Below are positions 14,605 through 23,300 of a stretch of DNA of 38,882 nt, piece after piece. Location: positions 21,101-59,982 of the forward strand of contig NZ_VCHX02000128.1 of assembly GCF_005768555.2 (NCBI RefSeq). The letters run 5' to 3'. Each line of letters starts with the position of its first letter. The first letter of the stretch is position 1. The stretch comes from Streptomyces sporangiiformans. Lineage in GTDB: Bacteria; Actinomycetota; Actinomycetes; Streptomycetales; Streptomycetaceae. A program made the translations under genes and the position numbers. Under the pieces are notes generated by a model. That model had not been told where the DNA came from, did not search any database, and was given only the letters and a program-made list of their open reading frames with translations.

Positions 14605-14969
14605 CCGAGATCCCTCCCCGCACCGTCGAAACCCCGGCCCCCGCGCCCCTTTGACCCCCTCCGCACCACTTTCCCTGAATCTCCGGAAACCGGGGAACCC
14701 TTATGCGCCACCCCCCGTCCAACCCGCAAGCTGCCGGATGAGTCTCCGCGGTGCGGTGTCGGCCCTCGCTGCTGGCTGCGATCGCTGACCAACCCTCTCC
14801 GCCGCCTGCGGCCGGCAGCACGCCGTCATCGGCGCGCCCCCTCCAACAGCGCCGATGGCGGCCCCTCTCTTGACGGGCAGAAATTTCCCCGATATCCGTG
14901 ACTTCTTGGAAGTTTCCTTCACTCCCGCCCCTCCACGGGCCCTCGGGGCCCTCTCCGGAAGGAGCGCAC
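14605..14969. other. Long intergenic region before the GH3 gene
   Basis: The 365 bases hold no credible gene. Towards the GH3 gene there is a candidate TTGACG (14870-14875) with TATCCG (14893-14898) 17 bases on, as a possible promoter. Two imperfect GGAAxTTTCC-like palindromes lie nearby: GAAATTTC at 14880-14887 (perfect) and GGAAGTTTCC at 14908-14917 (near-palindrome). The rest of the gap shows no feature that I can name. Confidence 0.5.
14870..14917 (+). promoter_or_regulatory. Candidate promoter/operator of the GH3 gene
   Basis: A -35-like TTGACG and a -10-like TATCCG with a 17-base spacer overlap the palindrome GAAATTTC, and the related GGAAGTTTCC follows 20 bases later. Two similar AT-rich elements in a GC-rich gap, about 90 and 55 bases before the start, suggest a paired binding site of one regulator. 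The regulator is not identifiable from here. Confidence 0.4.
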
Positions 14970-16796
14970 GTGTACGAACGCAACGGGAAGTCCGGCACCT
15001 CCAGACGTACGTTGCTCGCCGCGGCAGCGGGTTCGGCGACGGCCGTCGCCGTCGGTGGAACCCCGGCCCGGGCGGACGACGACAAACGACACGACCAGCG
15101 GCTGCGCGCGCTCATCGCCCGTATGACCCTCGAAGAGAAGGTCGGCCAGCTCTTCGTGATGCGGGTGTACGGGCACTCGGCCACCGCGCCCGACCAGGCC
15201 GACATCGACGCGAACCTCAAGGAGATCGGCGTACGGACGGCCGCCGAGCTGATCGCCAAGTACCGGGTCGGCGGGATCATCTACTTCACCTGGGCGCACA
15301 ACACCCGTGACCCGCACCAGATCGCCGACCTGTCCAACGGGATCCAGCGAGCCGGACTGGCTCAGCCGCGCGGCCTGCCCCTGCTCATCTCCACCGACCA
15401 GGAGCACGGGATCGTCGCCCGCGTGGGCAAGCCCGCGACGCTCTTCCCCGGTGCCATGGCGCTCGGTGCGGGCGGCTCGCGCCCGGACGCCCGCAGGGCG
15501 GGGCAGATCGCGGGCGCGGAGCTGCGCGCGCTGGGCATCCGCCAGGACTACGCGCCGGTCGCCGACGTCAATGTGAACCCGGCCAACCCCGTCATCGGCG
15601 TACGCTCCTTCGGCGCCGACCCGCAGGCCGTGTCCCGTATGGTCGCCGCCCAGGTGAAGGGCTATCAGAGCGCCGATGTCGCGGCGACGGCCAAGCACTT
15701 CCCGGGGCACGGCGACACCGAGACCGACAGTCACTACGGCTTCCCGGTCATCGAGCACACGGAAGAGCAGTGGGGGCAGCTGGACGCGCCCCCGTTCAGG
15801 GCGGCGATCGCGGCCGGTATCGACTCGATCATGACCGCCCACATCATGGTCCCGGCGCTCGACCCGTCCGGCGACCCGGCCACGCTCTCCCGTCCCATCC
15901 TCACCGGCATCCTGCGTGAACGGCTCGGCTACGACGGGGTCGTGGTGACGGACTCGCTCGGCATGCAGGGCGTGCGGACGAAGTACGGCGACGACCGGGT
16001 GCCGGTACTCGCGCTCAAGGCCGGTGTCGACCAGCTGCTGAACCCGCCGAAGCTGGACGTCGCCTGGAACGCGGTCCTCCAGGCCGTCCGCGGCGGCGAG
16101 CTGACCGAGGCGCGCCTCGACGAGTCGATCCTGCGGATCCTGCGGCTGAAGGCGAAGCTGGGGCTGCTGAAGGACCCGTACGTCTCCTCTCGCGGCGTCG
16201 ACCGCACGGTGGGCATCCCGGCGCATCTCAGGGCCGCCGACCGCGTGGCCGAGCGGACGACGACGCTGCTGGTCAACGAGGGCGGACTGCTGCCACTGTC
16301 CCGCCGTACACGGAAGAAGGTGCTCGTCGTGGGCGCCGATCCCGCGTCGCCGTCCGGGACCACCGGGCCGCCCACGACCGTACTCGCCACCGCGCTCACG
16401 GAGCTGGGCTTCACCGCCACCGCGCTGTCCACCGGCACGGCGCCCTCCGCGGCGGCCATCGCGCAGGCGGTGGCGGCGGCCCAGGACGCGGACGCGGTGC
16501 TCGTCGCCACCTACAACGTGACGGCGGCAAGCTCCCAGAAGACGCTCGTCGGCCAGTTGATCGCGACGGGACGTCCGGTGGTCGCGCTGGCCGTCCGCAA
16601 TCCGTACGACGTGGCCCACCTGCCCGATGTGCGCGCGTACCTGGCGACGTACTCCTGGACGGACGTCGAACTGCGCGCCGCCGCACGGGTGATCGCGGGC
16701 CGGGTCGATCCGGCGGGCAGGCTGCCGGTGCCGGTGCAGCGGGCGGACGATCCGGCGCGGGTGCTGTACCCGATCGGGCACGGACTGCGTTACTAG
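14970..16796 (+). CDS. Secreted GH3 beta-N-acetylhexosaminidase (NagZ-like)
   Basis: This 608-residue glycoside hydrolase family 3 enzyme probably removes terminal N-acetylglucosamine from wall or chitin fragments outside the cell. A Tat signal is visible (SRRTLLAAAAGS, then ARA before the mature part at about residue 35). The NagZ signature KHFPGHGDT is at 242-250 and is followed by D253-S-H255, the Asp-His dyad used as acid/base by bacterial NagZ-type enzymes. VVTDSLGM places the nucleophile at D328. A GH3 C-terminal domain follows (about 440-605), giving a longer protein than cytoplasmic NagZ. GTG 14970 is chosen because GGAAGGAG precedes it by 5 bases and the product then begins just before the twin-arginine motif. 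Confidence 0.9.
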   Translation: MYERNGKSGTSRRTLLAAAAGSATAVAVGGTPARADDDKRHDQRLRALIARMTLEEKVGQLFVMRVYGHSATAPDQADIDANLKEIGVRTAAELIAKYRVGGIIYFTWAHNTRDPHQIADLSNGIQRAGLAQPRGLPLLISTDQEHGIVARVGKPATLFPGAMALGAGGSRPDARRAGQIAGAELRALGIRQDYAPVADVNVNPANPVIGVRSFGADPQAVSRMVAAQVKGYQSADVAATAKHFPGHGDTETDSHYGFPVIEHTEEQWGQLDAPPFRAAIAAGIDSIMTAHIMVPALDPSGDPATLSRPILTGILRERLGYDGVVVTDSLGMQGVRTKYGDDRVPVLALKAGVDQLLNPPKLDVAWNAVLQAVRGGELTEARLDESILRILRLKAKLGLLKDPYVSSRGVDRTVGIPAHLRAADRVAERTTTLLVNEGGLLPLSRRTRKKVLVVGADPASPSGTTGPPTTVLATALTELGFTATALSTGTAPSAAAIAQAVAAAQDADAVLVATYNVTAASSQKTLVGQLIATGRPVVALAVRNPYDVAHLPDVRAYLATYSWTDVELRAAARVIAGRVDPAGRLPVPVQRADDPARVLYPIGHGLRY

Positions 16797-16958
16797 GCAT
16801 CAGCCGGACAGGGGATGACGTACAGCCGGGTAATCCGCCGTACGCGACGTACGCCGCACACCAGGCGCACCACCCCCAAGTGACGCAAAGCGTCCCACAT
16901 GCCTGGCGTGCGCCCGCTGTGGCGGGTCACGCTGGGCGGGGGTATCGGGGGGAGCGTC

Positions 16959-17591
16959 ATGCGCGATGCATGTGGTGTGAGGGTGGTGGGCGCACTGCTG
17001 ATGCTGGTGGTGGTGCTCACCGGGTGCCAGCAGGTCTCGGGAGCCGAGAACGGGCGGCTCGACGAGAACGGAAGGGCGACGCCGACGCCGACGCGGACCT
17101 CGGGACACGGAGCGACGTTCCTCGGCATCGACGAGTGCAGTTCCTTCGGGCGTGAGTCGTTCACCGAGGTGCTGTGCACCAGCGAGAGGGCGGCGGCGCG
17201 GGTGGTGGCGCGCCACGACGGCAAGGTGAACGACGGGCCGTCGTGCCCCGCCACCACGGACTTCGTGCTGCACATCAGCGCACAGAAGCCGTCCGCCGAC
17301 GAGGACGGCGACGGCACCGTCCCGCAGGGCTACGCCTGTATGCGCAACCTCGAAGCCCCGCACCCCGGCGATCCGGGGGGCGGGGGCGGCCCGCGCACCA
17401 TCGTCGGCGACTGCGTCTACAGCACGGGCGCGGGCGAGGTCCGCGAGACGTCGTGCGACGGCAAGGGCAAGAAAGCGCCCGAATTCAAGGTGAGCTCGGC
17501 GGTCGACGAGCGCACCGAGTGTCCGCCCTCGACGGCTCTGTATGTGCAGCTCGGCGGCCCCAAGCGGGTGGGCTGCGCCCGCCCGTTGTAG
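16959..17591 (+). CDS. Eight-cysteine lipoprotein with two similar domains (LppU-like)
   Basis: This 210-residue predicted lipoprotein starts at ATG 16959 after GGGGGGAG, with hydrophobic residues 7-20 and the lipobox VLTGC (Cys23). A Thr/Pro-rich linker follows. The mature part carries two related cysteine patterns: C60, C73, C96, C127 and C152, C166, C188, C206. Each has a G/D-x-C opening, CP-(x)-T around the third Cys (SCPATTD, ECPPSTA) and a Cys followed by Met-Arg or Ala-Arg at the end (ACMRNL, GCARPL). The second half (GDCVYSTG) resembles actinobacterial LppU/SCO3897-type proteins. Likely two disulfide-stabilised domains outside the membrane; function unknown. Confidence 0.75.
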   Translation: MRDACGVRVVGALLMLVVVLTGCQQVSGAENGRLDENGRATPTPTRTSGHGATFLGIDECSSFGRESFTEVLCTSERAAARVVARHDGKVNDGPSCPATTDFVLHISAQKPSADEDGDGTVPQGYACMRNLEAPHPGDPGGGGGPRTIVGDCVYSTGAGEVRETSCDGKGKKAPEFKVSSAVDERTECPPSTALYVQLGGPKRVGCARPL

Positions 17592-17659
17592 CCACAGCGG
17601 GTGGCCAACGGGCGGACGCGGCACCGGAGTTGCCTTGGAGTTGCCTTGCTACCGCCGTC

Positions 17660-19132
17660 CTACGGACGCAGCTGGCGCTCCACCTTGCGCTTGTCCAGCT
17701 TCGCGTCGTACTTCGCCAGCGGCTTCGCCTTCGACGGGTCCGCCTGGACCGCGGCGGAGGCGACGCCCGCCCACTTCAGGATGCGGGCCGTGGCCAGCTC
17801 CTGCTCGTCGGCGACGAGGCCGGTGACCCGGGCTCCGTGGTTGGCGCCAGGGGCCGTGAAGACGTACGAGTCGCGTGCGCCCTTGCCGAGGCGGAACGGT
17901 TCGGCGCCCCACGGGTCGTTCTGGCCGTACACGAACAGCATCTGCCGGGCGTTGTGCTTGACCCAGGTGTCGATGTCGCGCATCGCCGACGGCTGGAACT
18001 TCATGGGGATGTCACGCGGTACGAAGTTCCTCGGCGGCTGGTAGCCGTACCGGATCAGCTTCGACTCGACGTGCGGGAACTTGATCGTCGGCGCTCCCAG
18101 CTGCGTACCCGCCTGGTAGTAGTACGGCGTGTACTGCTCGAGGCCCTGGTCGGCGTAGGCCGAGAACCCGGAGATCGTGTCGATCGAGGTCCAGATCTCG
18201 TCGTCGGTCGCGGTCGCCGCGTCCGCCGGGATCGTGTCGCAGTCGCCGAGCAGGCTGTACTGCCAGAAGCCCCACACGTAGTCGAGGACGACGGCCTCGT
18301 ACGCACGGTCGAGGCTGCCGATCGTGTTGAAGGTGAGGCCCTCCGCGGCGGCGTACTCCTGGTACCGCTTCTCCAGCGAATCACGGCGTACGAGCGCCTC
18401 GCGCTGCACGGCGTTCAGCCTGTCGCGGCACTCCTTGGTGCCCACGGTCGCGAAGAACCGGTCGTACGCCGAGTCCTCCTTGTTCACCACGTCGTTGGGG
18501 GCGACGTACGCGACGACGCCGTCCATGTCGCGCGGGTAGAAGCGCTCGTAGTACGTGGCGGTCATGCCGCCCTTCGAACCGCCCGTGGAGATCCACTTCT
18601 TGTCGTAGATCGGCTTGAGCGCCTTGAAGATGCGGTGCTGGTCGCTGGCCGCCTGCCAGATGTCCAGCTTGGACCAGTCGGCCGGGTCGGGCCGGGACGG
18701 AGTGAAGAAGCGGTACTCCATCGAGATCTGGTTGCCGTCCACGATCTGGGTCGGCTCACGGCGGCTCGGGGCCGTGGAGACGTTGTAGCCGCCGGTGTAG
18801 AAGACCGCCGGGCGGGCCGTGTCCTTGTGCAGCACCGTGATGCGCTGCTGGAACGTTCCCTTGGACGGGTGCCGGTGGTCGATCGGCTGGGTGTAGTTGA
18901 GGACGAAGAAGCGGTAGCCGGTGTAGGGCTTCTCCTCGACCAGGCTCATGCCCGGTATCGCGAGGAGCCGGTCCTTGATGTCGGCGGCGGTGTCCGCGGT
19001 GGTGCTGTTGGTGGCACTGGCACTGGTACTCGTGCCGGTGGCCTCCGGCTGGGCGGCGGTGGCCGCGCCGGCCGTGCTCACTGTGCCGGTGAGCACCACG
19101 AGCGACAGCAGCCATCTGAGCGTCTTGCGCAT
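17660..19132 (-). CDS. Secreted tripeptidyl aminopeptidase, S37 (PS-10) family
   Basis: This 490-residue secreted serine peptidase of the Streptomyces S37/PS-10 type would cut peptides outside the cell. A Sec signal peptide ends around residue 27, followed by an Ala/Ser/Thr-rich stretch to about 48. The nucleophile motif STGGSKGG places Ser at residue 186, with the other catalytic members likely in YGQNDPWGAEPF (Asp) and GANHGARV (His) near the C-terminus. VLNYTQPIDHRHP at about 77-89 is typical of the family. ATG 19132 follows GGGGAGAG. Length is normal. It is convergent with the LppU-like lipoprotein. Confidence 0.88.
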   Translation of the reverse strand: MRKTLRWLLSLVVLTGTVSTAGAATAAQPEATGTSTSASATNSTTADTAADIKDRLLAIPGMSLVEEKPYTGYRFFVLNYTQPIDHRHPSKGTFQQRITVLHKDTARPAVFYTGGYNVSTAPSRREPTQIVDGNQISMEYRFFTPSRPDPADWSKLDIWQAASDQHRIFKALKPIYDKKWISTGGSKGGMTATYYERFYPRDMDGVVAYVAPNDVVNKEDSAYDRFFATVGTKECRDRLNAVQREALVRRDSLEKRYQEYAAAEGLTFNTIGSLDRAYEAVVLDYVWGFWQYSLLGDCDTIPADAATATDDEIWTSIDTISGFSAYADQGLEQYTPYYYQAGTQLGAPTIKFPHVESKLIRYGYQPPRNFVPRDIPMKFQPSAMRDIDTWVKHNARQMLFVYGQNDPWGAEPFRLGKGARDSYVFTAPGANHGARVTGLVADEQELATARILKWAGVASAAVQADPSKAKPLAKYDAKLDKRKVERQLRP

Positions 19133-19244
19133 GCACTCTCCCCTGGAAAACGCAGATGTCCGCCGGAACCTAGCGGAGCAACTGACGTGACACCAGGGGG
19201 ATTTGGGAAAAGCTGTGGCTATGCGGTGATTGCGCGGGGAAATT

Positions 19245-19295
19245 GGCGGAGAATCCGGCGGAGAACTTGGCAGGGAACTCAGCAGAGAATCCAGC
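19245..19295. repeat. Degenerate repeat across the end of a small gene
   Basis: GGCGGAGAA- and GGCAGGGAA-type units recur between 19245 and 19295, covering the final codons and stop (19279-19281) of the small secreted protein on the minus strand and running on beyond it. The gene end may have been shaped by slippage here. Confidence 0.5.
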
Positions 19296-19671
19296 CGGAG
19301 TTCACCGAACCCGAGCCGACGGAGCCCGTCACCCGCACACAGCGGTGGCCCGCGTGCACGCTCTCCGGGCCCGCGTGCCGCCTGAAGAGCCCCGCGTCGA
19401 ATGCCGCCCGGCTGCCCCATGCCCGCACGGTCACGGACATTTTCTGCCAGGAGCCCGGCTTCTTGGGGCGCGTCACCGCGCAGACGTAACCACGGTTCTT
19501 GTAGACCTGCACGAAGCCCGTGGAGAAGGGCAGCGTACGCACCTTGCGTCCCGAGCAGAGCGCCGCCGCCTCGGCGTCACCCGTGACCGGGCCCGCGACC
19601 ACCAGCAGGCCCGAGGCGGTCAGCACGGCCATACCGAGCGCCGCCCTTCGGCGTATCGCGGCCTTGTCCAC
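19279..19671 (-). CDS. Small secreted protein resembling spore-associated protein A
   Basis: This 130-residue protein has a signal peptide (basic residues 3-9, hydrophobic 11-27, likely cleavage near AEAA) and a mature part of about 95 residues. Cysteines are C39, C64, C111 and C130. The order GYVCAVT, a central aromatic-containing strand, DAGLFRRHAGP and HRCVRVTG recalls the small secreted spore-associated protein A family of Streptomyces, but similarity is by pattern only. GTG 19671 is chosen because GGGAGGGA precedes it and the upstream ATG leaves no such site. The final residues lie in a degenerate repeat and may be atypical. Confidence 0.65.
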   Translation of the reverse strand: MDKAAIRRRAALGMAVLTASGLLVVAGPVTGDAEAAALCSGRKVRTLPFSTGFVQVYKNRGYVCAVTRPKKPGSWQKMSVTVRAWGSRAAFDAGLFRRHAGPESVHAGHRCVRVTGSVGSGSVNSGWILC

Positions 19672-19856
19672 GGTTCGTCCCTCCCACAGCAATCGGCGTA
19701 CTGATGTACTGACCTACGGACGCATGACGTACGCCGGATGGTTGCTCCGCCGAACACAATGAGCCGTTTGCCGCGTTGGGATGTTTTGGGGCGTTTGGGT
19801 TCACCTCGCCCGCTCACCCGTGGCCTCAACAGGTCATAAGTGAAAGGCGGTCCGTC

Positions 19857-20330
19857 ATGAATCGCTCACGAACGATCGGCTCGGTGCTCGTCGCCACCAC
19901 ACTGCTGCTGGCGACGGCCGTTCTGGTCCCGGCGCGTGCCGACGCCCCCGGCGATCCGCCCGCGGCGCCGTCCCACAGCGGCAACCCCACTTCCGTCTAC
20001 GAGCGGGTCGCGCACTTCTACGGCGCGTACATCGACGTGGCGCACGACCCCGGCAGCAACGCTGCCGCGGCCGAACTCCGCGAGTTCTATCTGACCCCCG
20101 ACCTCCGCACCCGCCTCCTCGACTTCGAGAAGCGCCACGACACGGACGGCGTCCTGCGCGCTCAGCACGTACCGAGCGCCTGGAAGGTCACCCGCGGCGA
20201 CAGCGGGATGGGCCACACGTACACGACGGTCCGGCTGACGTGGGGCACCGGCACGGAGAAGACGTACACCTATCTGACCGTGCGCTCCGACCTGGAGAGC
20301 CGGAAGATCTCCGACATCACGTCGGAGTAG
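19857..20330 (+). CDS. Secreted hypothetical protein (DUF3828-like, NTF2-type)
   Basis: This 157-residue protein has a Sec signal (residues 1-28, ending PARADA). The mature part is compact: SVYERVAHFYGAYIDVAHD, LREFYLTPDLRTRLL, DGVLRAQHVPSAWKV and a final strand-rich segment. That helix-then-sheet order resembles DUF3828/NTF2-like extracytoplasmic proteins. ATG 19857 follows AAAGGCGG at 6 bases. Its last 14 bases overlap the stop region of the convergent ABC transporter gene. No function can be given. Confidence 0.75.
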   Translation: MNRSRTIGSVLVATTLLLATAVLVPARADAPGDPPAAPSHSGNPTSVYERVAHFYGAYIDVAHDPGSNAAAAELREFYLTPDLRTRLLDFEKRHDTDGVLRAQHVPSAWKVTRGDSGMGHTYTTVRLTWGTGTEKTYTYLTVRSDLESRKISDITSE

Positions 20331-23300
20331 TGACCTCCGCCACGGGCTCCCCCACGAACACCCGCCACAACTCCGCGTACCGTCCGCCCAGTTCGAGCAG
20401 CTCGTCGTGTGTGCCGTCCTCCGCGACGCGGCCGTGGTCCATGACCACGACCCGGTCCGCGCGAGCCGCGGTCGTCAGGCGATGGGCGACGACCAGGGTC
20501 GTACGGCGGCCCGCGATACGGTCCGTCGCCTGGTTGACCTGGGCCTCGGTCGCCAGGTCCAGCGCTGCCGTGGCCTCGTCGAGGAGGAGGATGTCCGGGT
20601 CGACCAGTTCGGCGCGGGCGAGGGCGATCAGCTGACGCTGGCCGGCGGAGAGGTTCCGGCCGCGTTCGGCGACCTCGTGGAGGTAGCCGCCCTCGAGCGT
20701 GGCGATCATGTCGTGCGCGCCGACCGCGCGAGCGGCGGCCTCCACCTCGGCGTCGGTCGCGGCCGGGCGGCCGTAGGCGATGGCGTCCCGGACCGTGCCC
20801 TGGAAGAGGTACGCCTCCTGGGGGACGACACCGAGGCGGTGCCGGTACGAGGCGAGGTCGAGGGAGCGGAGGTCCGCGCCGTCGACGGTCACCCGCCCGC
20901 CCGTCGGGTCGTAGAACCGGGCGACCAGCTTGACCAGCGTCGACTTGCCCGCGCCGGTCTCGCCGACGAAAGCGACCGTCTGCCCGGCGGGGATGCTCAG
21001 AACGACCCCGCTGAGCGCCTCTTCATCGTCCTTGTACGCGAAGTCCACATCCTCGAAGGCGATCTCCCCGCGCAGGGACAGCACCTCGCGCGGCGCGTCG
21101 GCGGCCTTCGTGGACGTCGGCTCCCGGAGCAGTTCCTGGACCCGGCCCAGCGAGACGGTCGCCTGCTGATAGCCGTCGAAGACCTGGGAGAGCTGCTGCA
21201 CAGGCGCGAAGAACAGGTCGATGTAGAGGAGGTAGGCGACCAGCGCGCCGGTGGTGAGGGTCCCCGCCTCGATCCGCCCCGCGCCCACGATGAGCACCGC
21301 GGCCGCCGCCGCACCGGACAGCAGCTGCACGAACGGGAAGTACACCGAGATCAGCCACTGCCCGCGGATCCGCGCCTGGCGGTAGCTGTCGCTGCCCTCC
21401 GCGAACCGCCGCCCGCCGGCCCGCTCGCGCCGGAACGCCTGCAGGATCCGCAGCCCGGACACCGACTCCTGAAGGTCGGCGTTCACCACGGACACCCGCT
21501 CACGGGCGAGTTCGTACGCCTTCACGCTGGACCGGCGGAAGAAGAACGTGCCGACGATCAGCGGCGGCAGCGTCAGAAAGACCACCAGCGCCAGCTGTAC
21601 GTCGATCACCAGCAGCGCGACCATGATGCCGAAGAAGGTGACGACCGAGACGAAGGCGGTGACGAGCCCCGTCTGCAGGAAGGTCGACAGGGCGTCGACG
21701 TCCGTCGTCATCCGGGTCATGATCCGGCCGGTCAACTCCCGCTCGTAGTAGTCGAGTCCGAGCCGCTGGAGCTGCGCGAAGATCTTCAGCCGGAGTGCGT
21801 ACAGGACCCGCTCGCCCGTACGTCCGGTCATGCGGATCTCACCGGTCTGCGCCGCCCACTGGACGAGCACCGTGACCAGGCCCAGCAGGGCCGCAGTCCA
21901 CACGGCACCCTGCGCCAGCTGTGTGACGCCGTCGTCGATTCCGTTCCGGATCAGCAGGGGCAGCAGCAGCCCCATGCCCGCGTCGACGGCCACGAGTCCG
22001 AGGCTGACGAGCAGCGGGAGCCCGAAGCCGCGCAGCAGCCGGCGCAGTCCGTACGACTCCTCGGGCGTGACCGCCCGCGCCTCGTCGACGCCGGGCGTGT
22101 CCGCCGCCGGGGGCAACGCCTCGACCTGGGCGAGGAGTTCGGGAGTCGCGGGCATCCCCTCCATGGCCGCGTCCCGGGGCTCACGGTCGCCGGTCCACAA
22201 CCGGGGCGTGATCCCCCGCTCGACGTCGAACCCGGCCTCCAGTTCGTCGCGTACGGAGGTGTCCTCGCGCGGGCAGGCGGGCTGGATGTGCCCCGGCGAG
22301 ACCCCGCCCAGCTCGTCCGGGTCGGTGAGCAGCCGCCGGTAGAGCGGTGAGCGTTCCTGCAGTTCCTCGTGCGTACCGATGTCGGCGAGCCGTCCGCCGT
22401 CGAGCACGGCGATGCGGTCGGCGAGGTTGAGGGTGGAGCGGCGGTGGGCGATGAGGAGGGTGGTGCGCCCTGCCATGACGTGCTTGAGGGCCTCGTGGAT
22501 CTCATGCTCCACGCGGGCGTCCACGGCCGAGGTGGCGTCGTCGAGGACCAGCAGGCGCGGGTCGGTGAGGATCGCGCGGGCCAGAGCGACGCGCTGGCGC
22601 TGCCCGCCGGAGAGGGTCAGTCCGTGCTCACCGACCTTGGTGTCGTAGCCCTCGGGCAGCTCGGCGATGAAACGGTCGGCCTGGGCGGCGCGCGCGGCGG
22701 TCTCGATCTCCTGCTGGGTGGCCTCGGGGCGGCCGTACGCGATGTTGGCGCGCACCGTGTCCGAGAAGAGGAAGGAGTCCTCGGGGACGAGCCCGATCGC
22801 GGCGCGCAGCGACTCGAGGGTCAGCTCCCGTACGTCGTGGCCGCCGACGAGGACCGCGCCGCGCGTCACGTCGTAGAAGCGGGGCAGCAGGAGGGACACC
22901 GTCGACTTGCCGGAGCCGGAGGAGCCGACGACGGCGAGGGTCTCGCCGGAGCGGATCTCGAAGGACAGTCCGTCGAGGACGGGCTGCTGCTCCGAGGTGC
23001 CGTCGTAGCCGAAGGTCACGTCGTCGAACTCGACGGTCGCCGGCGCGTCGGCCGGCAGCGGCTTGGTGCCGTCCTTGATCGAGGGTTCGGTGTCGATCAG
23101 CTCCAGCACCCGCTCGGCGCCGGCGCGGGCCTGCTGCCCGACGGTGAGCACCATGGCGAGCATGCGGACCGGTCCGACGAGCTGGGCGAGGTAGGTGGAG
23201 AACGCGACGAACGTACCCAGCGTGATGTGCCCGTGCACGGCGAGCCAGCCGCCCAGCGCGAGCATCGCGACCTGCCCGAGCGCGGGGACGGCCTGCAGTG

